Source: Flavobacteriia bacterium (GTDB lineage: Bacteria > Bacteroidota > Bacteroidia > Flavobacteriales > Flavobacteriaceae). From it: a stretch of 5,090 nt of DNA. This document shows, piece by piece, positions 1 through 5,090 of this stretch. Location: assembly GCA_003973375.1 (NCBI GenBank), contig QNYL01000271.1, forward strand, positions 1 to 5,090, given 5' to 3'. Below the pieces are notes generated by a model. The model had not been told where the DNA came from. It was given only the letters and a program-made list of their open reading frames with translations, and did not search any database. The stretch's first letter is position 1, and every line of letters begins with the position of its first letter. Both the position numbers and the translations under genes were made by a program.

Positions 1-15
1 GTTTTACTAACTGTT

Positions 16-30
16 AGCCTCTACGAGGCT
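16..30. repeat. Small perfect hairpin near the left edge
   Basis: AGCCTC (16-21) and GAGGCT (25-30) form a perfect 6-bp stem around a TAC loop. An alternative 5-bp stem, TCTAC (20-24) with GTAGA (32-36), overlaps it, so the two are mutually exclusive. Neither strand has a run of T after the stem, so it is not a convincing intrinsic terminator. It lies about 190 bases past the end of the minus-strand operon, or it may belong to a gene outside the window. Function unknown. Confidence 0.35.
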
Positions 31-156
31 TGTAGAATAGAATAATCATAAGGAAAATCTAATAAAGGCTTAAAAAATTTACATTATATGAGATCCTTAC
101 ATGCCAGTTTAGGTCAATCTATATCAGGGATGTACAGTCTGTCAAATTCAGAATCC

Positions 157-195
157 AAAATTAAAACTCCCCTCCTTAGTGTAGTATTAAAGTAT
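157..195 (-). repeat. Left copy of a 39-bp outward-facing inverted repeat
   Basis: Read on the minus strand, this stretch matches 5021-5059 on the plus strand at 31 of 39 positions without gaps. The 27 bases furthest from the genes (157-183) match at 24 of 27. The invariant core is AAGGAGGGGA, followed after three bases by TTAATTTT. The copy begins 21 bases past the stop codon of the FAD-dependent dehydrogenase gene, so it would lie in the 3' end of that operon's transcript. A weak stem with one G-U pair (CTTTA with TAAGG) is possible. It is either a dispersed intergenic repeat or a conserved 3' element. Confidence 0.6.
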
Positions 196-215
196 TTCTG
201 CATTAAAGCATTTGA

Positions 216-1775
216 TCATTTCTTTAAAGCAAGACTGCACTGGACAGCACATTTTTCTCCATCAATGGCAGCTGAGATGATTCCACCGGCATATCCGGCA
301 CCTTCTCCGCAGGGATAGAGTCCTTTGATCTCTATATGTTCCAGAGTATCACGATGTCTTGGAATTCTTACCGGGGATGAGGTTCTCGATTCCGGAGCGT
401 GGACTACAGCCTCATTTGTAATGTAGCCTTTCATACTTCTTCCAAACTGTTTAAAGCCTTCCTGCAGCGTTTGATATATAAATTCAGGGAGTAGACTGCC
501 CAGTTCAACGGAGGTTGTTCCGGGAACATAAGAGGTTTTTGGAATATCTTTTGACAATTTTCCGCTGATAAAATCAGCAAGGCGCTGTGCAGGCACTTTT
601 TGTGTTTCTCCTGCCAGATGCCAGGCTTTTTGTTCGATCTGTTTTTGAAATTCTACACCGGCCAGCGGACCGTATTCTTTAAAAGGGGCAAAATCCTTTA
701 ATCCCAGTTCCACAACAATCCCCGAATTGGAAGTGGAAAGATCTCTTTTTGAAGGTGACCATCCGTTGGTTACCACCTCGCCCGGAGCAGTAGCACACGG
801 AGCAATAACGCCTCCCGGGCACATACAAAAAGAATAGACCCCTCTGTCCTGTGATCGTTTTACAACGCTGTAGGAGGCAGGAGGGAGGTGCTCATCCCTG
901 ATATCACAATGGTACTGAATACTGTCAATCAGTTGCTGAGAATGTTCTACACGTACTCCCAGGGCAAAAGGTTTTGCTTCAATCTGAATCCCTTTTTTAT
1001 ACAGAATCTCAAAAATATCCCTTGCCGAATGTCCTGTTGCCAGAATAATCTTTGATGCCCGGATCACATCTCCGTTCTGTAATTTTACACCTTGTGTTGT
1101 TTTGTTGTTGATCAGAATATCAGTTACCCTGCTGTTAAATTTTATAATTCCCCCATGGGTAATGATGGTTTCCCGGATATTCTGAATAATCCCCGGTAAT
1201 TTATTGGTGCCGATATGCGGATGGGCATTTACAAAAATATCTTTATGAGCACCATGAGCGATGAGTAGTTTGAGGATACTGTTTACATCTCCCCGTTTTT
1301 TTGATCGGGTGTACAGTTTACCATCTGAAAAAGTACCTGCTCCGCCCTCTCCGAAACAATAATTAGAGTCTTCATTTACCCTGTGATCTTTCATAATGGC
1401 AGCAAGATCCCTGCGTCTGCTTTTTACATCTTTTCCCCTTTCCAGAAGAATGGGTCTGATTCCTTTTTCTATTAATTTCAATGCAGCAAATAATCCGGCG
1501 GGTCCGGCTCCAATCACAATTACTTCAGCAGAATTACTTACATCTTTATAATCGGGTAATTCAAAAGTCGGTTCCTGGTAAGCTTCTTTAATATAGGCTT
1601 TTAGCTTAAGATTGATTTTAATATTCTTATGGCGTGCATCGATAGAACGCTTTAAGATCTCAACATGATTTATTTCTTCAGCAGGAATTCTGCTTTTTCT
1701 TGCAAAGATCTTTTTTAGAGCTTCATCATTTTGGGCAATTTCCGGTGAAACCTGAATTTGTATCTCCTTCTGCAT
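216..1775 (-). CDS. Uncharacterised FAD-dependent dehydrogenase (COG2509-type NAD(P)/FAD oxidoreductase)
   Basis: This encodes a predicted soluble flavoprotein of 519 residues, close to the usual length of the family. An N-terminal domain of about 80 residues is followed by the Rossmann motif GAGPAG at residues 89-94, with an acidic residue, E112 in LLERG, placed to bind the FAD ribose. Next come a family-typical glycine-rich stretch FGEGGAGTFSDGK (141-153), the ATG-type motif IILATGHS (243-250), a CxCPGG segment (C317, C319) with C327 nearby, and a C-terminal flavin-binding signature PCGEGAGYAGG (488-498). The family's substrate is not established, so only a redox role is supported. The reading frame is open from 1877, but I chose the ATG at 1775. 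The extra 34 residues would overlap the porin gene and look like its out-of-frame shadow, whereas 1775 lies 4 bases after the porin stop codon. No Shine-Dalgarno sequence precedes the start, so translational coupling to the porin is likely. The stop codon is TGA at 216-218. No truncation or frameshift is seen. Confidence 0.9.
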   Translation of the reverse strand: MQKEIQIQVSPEIAQNDEALKKIFARKSRIPAEEINHVEILKRSIDARHKNIKINLKLKAYIKEAYQEPTFELPDYKDVSNSAEVIVIGAGPAGLFAALKLIEKGIRPILLERGKDVKSRRRDLAAIMKDHRVNEDSNYCFGEGGAGTFSDGKLYTRSKKRGDVNSILKLLIAHGAHKDIFVNAHPHIGTNKLPGIIQNIRETIITHGGIIKFNSRVTDILINNKTTQGVKLQNGDVIRASKIILATGHSARDIFEILYKKGIQIEAKPFALGVRVEHSQQLIDSIQYHCDIRDEHLPPASYSVVKRSQDRGVYSFCMCPGGVIAPCATAPGEVVTNGWSPSKRDLSTSNSGIVVELGLKDFAPFKEYGPLAGVEFQKQIEQKAWHLAGETQKVPAQRLADFISGKLSKDIPKTSYVPGTTSVELGSLLPEFIYQTLQEGFKQFGRSMKGYITNEAVVHAPESRTSSPVRIPRHRDTLEHIEIKGLYPCGEGAGYAGGIISAAIDGEKCAVQCSLALKK

Positions 1776-1779
1776 AATC

Positions 1780-3750
1780 TTAAATAAAGAAATTCCACAC
1801 CAGTCCGAAACGCACTTTAAAATCCCTGTAGGGGTAGTTGGGAGCAGAATAGTAATTATATCCTGTAAGATCAGCATTTACATGCTCAAAAAGTAAATAC
1901 AACCGTACCCGGCTGATCTCGGCATTGATAAAGACATCGAACATGGGATATCCGCCATATTTTCGGTCGTTTTGAATGCTGAATTCCGATAATACCGGAT
2001 TGTAATCGTTCATGTAATAACCGGAAAAATATTTAAAAGTGATTCCGGTTTGCAGGTACAAAGGATCTCCTTTAAAAATATGATCGAAAAAATAGAGGGA
2101 ATTCCGGGTGATAAACTGAGGCACTCTGAATACCTCATTTCCTTCGGAAACATTCTGAAAGATAAATGTATTGTCCAGAGCAAATTTACCAAGACGAAAT
2201 TCTTTTCCCAGTTTTATTTTCATAAAATTAACCGTTCCGTCGTATTGTCTGGGTACGGCCTGACCGGTTTCTTCATCTTTTTCAAAATAGGTATAACTGC
2301 TAATGCTTGTTATTTCTGCGGAAGCATTCAGCCACTTATTTGATCTGATGTTAGCAAATAAGGTATTTACACTTTGATTTTTAAAGGCTGTTTGCCAGTT
2401 GTATTCTTTATAATCACTTTGAAACAACAAATAATTGAAATCAGGTGATTTGGTATTGCTTAGTATTCCGGCCGAGAATGAAGTAATGCTGTCTAAGGTA
2501 TAAGTAGCATCTGCTGTTATAAAATTTCCGTTGAGATTTCCGCTGAAGATGGTAGATCCTTTGGCGTGCAAATTGAACTTTTTCATATCCGTTTGCCATT
2601 CGGCACCGGCCGCAAGAATATTACCCTTTAAACCGGAATGGATGATCTGGCCATCACTGATCAGCATATTCTTATAGCTGTAATCGTAATTGTAATTATT
2701 TACATTTACCCTGAAAGTTCCCAGCAGATACGGGGAAGTAAAATCGATATAAACCTCGTTGTATAGCTTGGAAAGTTTTGTATCATCATTAATTTTCGAT
2801 TTAAATGAGGGGCCTAGCAACCGGCTTGGAGTACCCTGGCGATATTCGTAATGTTTTCTTTCGTAGTTAAAGATCTGACCAATCTTTAAATTTGATAATT
2901 TTCTTGTTTCAACTGAATCTTTTTCCTGCCAGAGTTTATAGTTGTGGTCAAAATAGTAACGGTTTCCTCTCAATGTATTTTCGGCATCGGTAAAATTGGT
3001 TTCTAGCCTCGCACGGTCTTTAAAATTGTGATCTCCGCTTTCAAAATTAACAATTGAAACCGGTGTAAGTCCACCGTTTTCTTCATTATTAAGACCCTGA
3101 GCAACTATATGCATTCTAATATCATAGCGTTTATTTTTAGTATGGTAATTCATACTGATTCGCATATTACCGTGAGCACTTAACATATGTCTGTAATCTC
3201 CCAGCGAATGCAATCCTTTATATCCAATGGAAGCATTGAATTGTTTGGTACGATTAAAGGTAAAAAAGGCATCGAGATATTGCCCCTGCTGAATCCCCGA
3301 CCGGTAGGCCAGTATGGTAGTAGGAGTTGGTACGTGATAATAATTTATATCCTCAACTTCGTAAAAGTTAAAATGTTTGGCATTGGCACCAATTTTAGGA
3401 TACAAGCTTACCTTATTGAAACTGTAGGAAAGTGTTGTAAAAGGCTGCGCCTGATTTTCGAATTCCTGATATTCGAAATTATCCTTATGGATGTAATTGA
3501 TCTTGTAATATTTAGAAATATTCAGAGTTGTATCAATAAAAGTTGTGTCATTTTTAAAGGAAATGATCTTATAATCGGTAAAATGTGTCTTATCGCTTAA
3601 TTTTACTTTAAATTCATCTCTGTAATTTAAAGAATCCGAAGCGTTACCCTCAAAACGGTTGCTCACCTGCCCCAGTTGCCCCCGATTGATCTGAGCAGCA
3701 GACAGGAGGGTAAAAAAGATAAAGAAGGTAAAAATAAATCCTTTAAGCAT
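1780..3750 (-). CDS. Putative outer-membrane porin (Bacteroidota putative porin family)
   Basis: The product is 656 residues long. It opens with a classical signal peptide: K3, a hydrophobic stretch FIFTFFIFFTLL (5-16), and a likely cleavage after SAA at residue 19, leaving Q20. No lipobox cysteine is present. The mature protein is rich in Tyr, Asn, Phe and alternating polar/hydrophobic stretches, as expected for a large beta-barrel, and ends in VRFGLVWNFFI, which resembles a last barrel strand. The segments VEDINYYHVPTPTT, GQYLDAFFTFNRT and MNYHTKNKRYDIRMHIVAQG match my memory of proteins annotated 'putative porin' in flavobacteria (Pfam Porin_10); I could not run a search. Its channel specificity is unknown. 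The final residue is Ile, where many barrels end in Phe. The ATG at 3750 is the only reasonable start, because an in-frame TAA lies two codons upstream (3754-3756). It is the first gene of a two-gene operon with the FAD-dependent dehydrogenase. No TonB box or plug domain is apparent, which argues against a TonB-dependent receptor. Confidence 0.88.
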   Translation of the reverse strand: MLKGFIFTFFIFFTLLSAAQINRGQLGQVSNRFEGNASDSLNYRDEFKVKLSDKTHFTDYKIISFKNDTTFIDTTLNISKYYKINYIHKDNFEYQEFENQAQPFTTLSYSFNKVSLYPKIGANAKHFNFYEVEDINYYHVPTPTTILAYRSGIQQGQYLDAFFTFNRTKQFNASIGYKGLHSLGDYRHMLSAHGNMRISMNYHTKNKRYDIRMHIVAQGLNNEENGGLTPVSIVNFESGDHNFKDRARLETNFTDAENTLRGNRYYFDHNYKLWQEKDSVETRKLSNLKIGQIFNYERKHYEYRQGTPSRLLGPSFKSKINDDTKLSKLYNEVYIDFTSPYLLGTFRVNVNNYNYDYSYKNMLISDGQIIHSGLKGNILAAGAEWQTDMKKFNLHAKGSTIFSGNLNGNFITADATYTLDSITSFSAGILSNTKSPDFNYLLFQSDYKEYNWQTAFKNQSVNTLFANIRSNKWLNASAEITSISSYTYFEKDEETGQAVPRQYDGTVNFMKIKLGKEFRLGKFALDNTFIFQNVSEGNEVFRVPQFITRNSLYFFDHIFKGDPLYLQTGITFKYFSGYYMNDYNPVLSEFSIQNDRKYGGYPMFDVFINAEISRVRLYLLFEHVNADLTGYNYYSAPNYPYRDFKVRFGLVWNFFI

Positions 3751-3769
3751 CTGTTAATTTTTCGTCAGA

Positions 3770-3777
3770 CAAAGGTA
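3770..3777 (-). promoter_or_regulatory. Probable -7 box of the porin/dehydrogenase operon
   Basis: The minus strand reads TACCTTTG, an exact match to the Bacteroidota housekeeping consensus TAnnTTTG. It ends 19 bases before the porin ATG, so transcription would start roughly 10-15 bases upstream of that ATG and give a very short leader. The -33 element is poor: the nearest TTG (3804-3806) is about 26 bases away, longer than the usual spacing of about 17-23 bases. No operator-like inverted repeat is evident next to it. Confidence 0.6.
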
Positions 3778-3944
3778 AAATAATAAAAGAAATAAAATGA
3801 TACCAATTTGCATTTGTGGTTTTACTTTTTTAGATGGAGACAATTTAGCACTTTATGGGGAAATAAGGTGATGGTATAAAAAAATTAGGACTAATCACTG
3901 TACTGAAAAGCAATAATGCCAACTGCTTACGGTGATTCTTGTTT

Positions 3945-3952
3945 TATCTTTG
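3945..3952 (+). promoter_or_regulatory. Orphan TAnnTTTG -7-like box at the start of the 10-bp array
   Basis: TATCTTTG matches the Bacteroidota -7 consensus exactly, but it overlaps the first unit of the CTTTGTG tandem array and has no good -33 box. The nearest downstream gene on this strand, rnhB, starts about 345 bases away and has its own, closer -7 box. It may be a second rnhB promoter, a promoter for a small untranslated RNA, or a chance by-product of the repeat. Confidence 0.25.
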
Positions 3953-3987
3953 TGCCACTTTGTGCTTCTTTGAGAAACTTTGTGCAA
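3948..3987 (+). repeat. 10-bp-period degenerate tandem array, four units
   Basis: Four contiguous 10-base units start at 3948, 3958, 3968 and 3978. The consensus is CTTTGTGCNA. Every unit begins CTTTG, and units one and four differ at a single position. A decayed unit may precede it in phase (3938-3947). An inverted CACAAAG at 3997-4003 can pair with the last unit's CTTTGTG (3978-3984) around a 12-base loop. I recall similar CTTTGTG/CTTTGCG strings in intergenic DNA of other flavobacteria. Function unknown. Confidence 0.6.
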
Positions 3988-4016
3988 TGGCTGTATCACA
4001 AAGAATCGCAAACCTG

Positions 4017-4043
4017 CCCGCCGTTTTCACTCTGGTAGGCGGG
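4017..4043. repeat. GC-rich inverted repeat (6-bp stem, 15-base loop)
   Basis: CCCGCC (4017-4022) pairs perfectly with GGCGGG (4038-4043). It is the only strongly GC-rich patch in a very AT-rich intergenic region. No T-run follows on either strand, so it does not look like an intrinsic terminator. The left arm and its flank (CCTGCCCGCC) resemble the CCTGCC/GGCAGG palindromes that I recall as intergenic repeats in flavobacteria, so it may be a decayed copy. Confidence 0.4.
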
Positions 4044-4113
4044 AAAGATACTGAGTTTCAGAGAAAAACTTCGAAAACTTAACACTGATTAGTAACAAAA
4101 ATTAAAATATAAG

Positions 4114-4153
4114 ATTCAATAATTAAATCATTATATCATTGAAGCATTAAGAT
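4114..4153. repeat. 8-bp-period degenerate tandem array, about five units
   Basis: Five contiguous 8-base units start at 4114, 4122, 4130, 4138 and 4146. Each begins with ATT, and the consensus is roughly ATTAAATC. Units two and three (ATTAAATC, ATTATATC) are the closest pair, and the others keep the ATT anchor and A-richness. It lies 145 bases upstream of the rnhB start. Part of the signal could come from low-complexity AT composition. Confidence 0.4.
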
Positions 4154-4274
4154 AAATGAAATGAAGATTCAGCAAAATAAGATCAACATTAATCGAAGAG
4201 TTTTAAATCTTAAGGTTTTCTGGATCGGTGTAAGAACAAGTGATCGAGACAACGTATATGTCTAACAATTTTTT

Positions 4275-4282
4275 TATTTTTG
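4275..4282 (+). promoter_or_regulatory. Probable -7 box of rnhB
   Basis: TATTTTTG fits TAnnTTTG and ends 15 bases before the ATG at 4298, similar to the 19 bases seen for the porin. The resulting leader would be about 8-11 bases. No TTTG or TTG -33 box is visible at the expected distance. The surrounding T-run makes a chance match easier. Its position bears on the start of rnhB: a TTG start at 4280 would fall inside this box. Confidence 0.45.
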
Positions 4283-4297
4283 AGCTTACTTTTAATT

Positions 4298-4897
4298 ATG
4301 CTCAGATCGAATTTTTCATCCTGTTTATTGGAAGCCGGAACCGATGAAGCCGGCAGAGGATGCCTGGCCGGACCTGTAGTGGCTGCTGCTGTGATCCTGC
4401 CGGAGAATTTTCAACATGAATTGTTAAATGATTCCAAGCAACTTTCAGAAAAACAGAGAGATAAGTTACGCCCAATCATAGAAAAAGAAGCTGTAACCTA
4501 TGCAGTTTCTTTTGTTTATCAGGATCAGATCGATAAAATAAATATTCTCAATGCTTCGATTCTGGCCATGCATCTGGCTCTTGAAAAGTTATCAAAAGCC
4601 CCTGAATTTATTATTGTAGACGGCAATAAATTTAAGCCCTTTCATCAAATCCAGTATAAAACCATTGTTAAAGGCGACAGTAAATATTTAAGTATAGCTG
4701 CAGCTTCTGTACTGGCAAAAACCTACCGGGATGAATATATGAAAAAGATTGATCTTGATTTTCCTGAATATCTTTGGCGTAAAAATAAAGGATATCCAAC
4801 AAAAGATCATCGTGAAGCGATCAGGAATTACGGTAGCTCAATCCATCACAGAAAAACCTTCAGATTATTGCCTGAACAGCTGGAATTACCATTTTAA
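4298..4897 (+). CDS. rnhB: Ribonuclease HII
   Basis: This cytoplasmic endonuclease cleaves the RNA strand of RNA/DNA hybrids and cuts 5' of single ribonucleotides embedded in DNA, which starts ribonucleotide excision repair. The 199-residue product has the expected motifs in order: TDEAGRG at 15-21 (metal ligands D16 and E17, and the G-R-G loop that reads the RNA-DNA junction), NDSKQLSEK (44-52), IIVDGNK (105-111, D108), VKGDSK (124-129, D127), [12 protein letters not shown] (134-145) and [13 protein letters not shown] (163-175, with the conserved Tyr at 166). All expected catalytic acids are present and the length is normal for the family. I chose the ATG at 4298. The frame is also open from a TTG at 4280, but that codon overlaps the apparent -7 box, and bacterial homologues typically have a short lead of about 10-20 residues before the DE motif, as here. 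No Shine-Dalgarno sequence is visible, which is usual in this phylum. It is transcribed alone and divergently from the porin operon, and the stop is TAA at 4895-4897. Confidence 0.96.
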   Translation: MLRSNFSSCLLEAGTDEAGRGCLAGPVVAAAVILPENFQHELLNDSKQLSEKQRDKLRPIIEKEAVTYAVSFVYQDQIDKINILNASILAMHLALEKLSKAPEFIIVDGNKFKPFHQIQYKTIVKGDSKYLSIAAASVLAKTYRDEYMKKIDLDFPEYLWRKNKGYPTKDHREAIRNYGSSIHHRKTFRLLPEQLELPF

Positions 4898-5020
4898 AGG
4901 GAATTGCACTTGCTGTGATTGTAGCGAGAATTAGCTGTCGGTTTTAAGAACGGATTGGTGTGATCAGGATATTTAAAACTCAAAATTCAAATTTGTTGTA
5001 TAGAAAACAAACAAGTAATG

Positions 5021-5059
5021 ATCCTTTAGAGTTACACAAAGGAGGGGAATCTTAATTTT
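5021..5059 (+). repeat. Right copy of the 39-bp outward-facing inverted repeat
   Basis: This is the partner of the minus-strand copy at 157-195 and carries the same AAGGAGGGGA core and TTAATTTT tail. It lies 123 bases past the rnhB stop, with no gene in between. TCCTTT (5022-5027) and AAAGGA (5038-5043) could form a 6-bp stem around a 10-base loop. A T-rich stretch follows about 10 bases later, so weak terminator activity is conceivable. The stem is not preserved in the left copy in the same register, which argues against structure being the conserved property. Confidence 0.6.
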
Positions 5060-5090
5060 TCAATTTTTAAATCTTTCAATCAAGAATATA

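Larger units (their letters stand above)
3751..4297. other. Divergent intergenic region between the porin operon and rnhB
   Basis: About 550 AT-rich bases separate the two divergent start codons. I find no convincing gene in it. The contents are a -7 box for the porin near 3770, an orphan -7-like box at 3945, a 10-bp tandem array, a GC-rich inverted repeat, an 8-bp tandem array and a -7 box for rnhB at 4275. The longest ATG-started frames noticed are 40 codons (3916-4038, running through the 10-bp array) and 34 codons (4161-4265). Neither has supporting signals. This is long for a flavobacterial gene gap, and most of its middle looks repeat-derived. Confidence 0.7.

Noticed and set aside
88..318. 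Plus-strand 76-codon reading frame
   Set aside because: Its second half is antisense to the well-supported dehydrogenase gene and its first half runs through the left repeat copy. It has no recognisable domain and no promoter box.
1776..1877. 34-residue N-terminal extension of the FAD dehydrogenase from an ATG at 1877
   Set aside because: It would overlap the porin's 3' end by about 98 bases and does not resemble the family's N-terminus. The ATG at 1775 sits 4 bases after the porin stop and gives the normal family length.
3187..3600. Plus-strand 137-codon reading frame inside the porin gene
   Set aside because: It is antisense to the porin coding sequence, with no family resemblance. It is best explained as a shadow frame, as are the shorter frames at 2050-2343 (plus) and 2010-2192 (minus).
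3797..3871. 24-codon plus-strand frame starting MIPICICGF
   Set aside because: It is too short to judge, overlaps the region expected to hold the porin -33 element, and has no supporting signal.
3916..4038. 40-codon plus-strand frame reading through the 10-bp array
   Set aside because: The peptide (FVPLCASLRNFV and so on) is a translation of the CTTTGTG repeat, a common source of spurious small-gene calls. It has no conserved features.
4749..4934. Plus-strand 61-codon frame overlapping the end of rnhB
   Set aside because: Most of it is rnhB read in another frame. The cysteine-rich tail is simply the non-coding sequence after the rnhB stop.
4992..5011. TTTGTT/AACAAA stem as the rnhB terminator
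   Set aside because: The stem is entirely weak AT-rich pairing with one G-C pair, and no T-run follows directly, so it is indistinguishable from chance in this composition.
157..5059. Complete transposon bounded by the inverted repeats
   Set aside because: The enclosed genes are housekeeping or envelope genes with ordinary composition. There is no transposase or integrase, and no flanking target duplication was recognised. A dispersed repeat is the simpler explanation.

Overview
The window looks like ordinary chromosome from a low-GC member of the Bacteroidota, most likely a flavobacterium of the Chryseobacterium/Elizabethkingia type. Genus and species cannot be fixed from the sequence alone. 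Three things point this way: a putative porin of the type found in this phylum, TAnnTTTG promoter -7 boxes instead of TATAAT, and AT-rich start regions without Shine-Dalgarno sequences.

Layout. Positions 1-215 hold no recognisable gene, only a small hairpin (16-30) and one copy of an outward-facing repeat (157-195). Positions 216-3750, on the minus strand, form a two-gene operon. It runs from an outer-membrane putative porin (1780-3750) to an uncharacterised FAD-dependent dehydrogenase (216-1775), and only 4 bases separate the two reading frames. Positions 3751-4297 are a divergent intergenic region of about 550 bases. It carries a promoter for each flanking gene, a 10-bp-period tandem array (3948-3987), a GC-rich hairpin (4017-4043) and an 8-bp-period tandem array (4114-4153). 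The plus-strand gene rnhB (4298-4897) encodes ribonuclease HII. Positions 4898-5090 are non-coding and carry the second copy of the outward-facing repeat (5021-5059).

How the parts work together. The porin and the dehydrogenase are probably co-transcribed and translationally coupled, but nothing in the sequence ties an envelope protein to this soluble flavoprotein in one pathway. RNase HII is a housekeeping enzyme that is divergently transcribed and functionally independent.

I see no defence system, mobile-element gene, CRISPR array, RNA gene or biosynthetic cluster. The protein-coding content is conventional. The signals worth a second look are in the intergenic DNA, chiefly a 39-bp imperfect inverted repeat pair that brackets the three genes, and two short-period tandem arrays.
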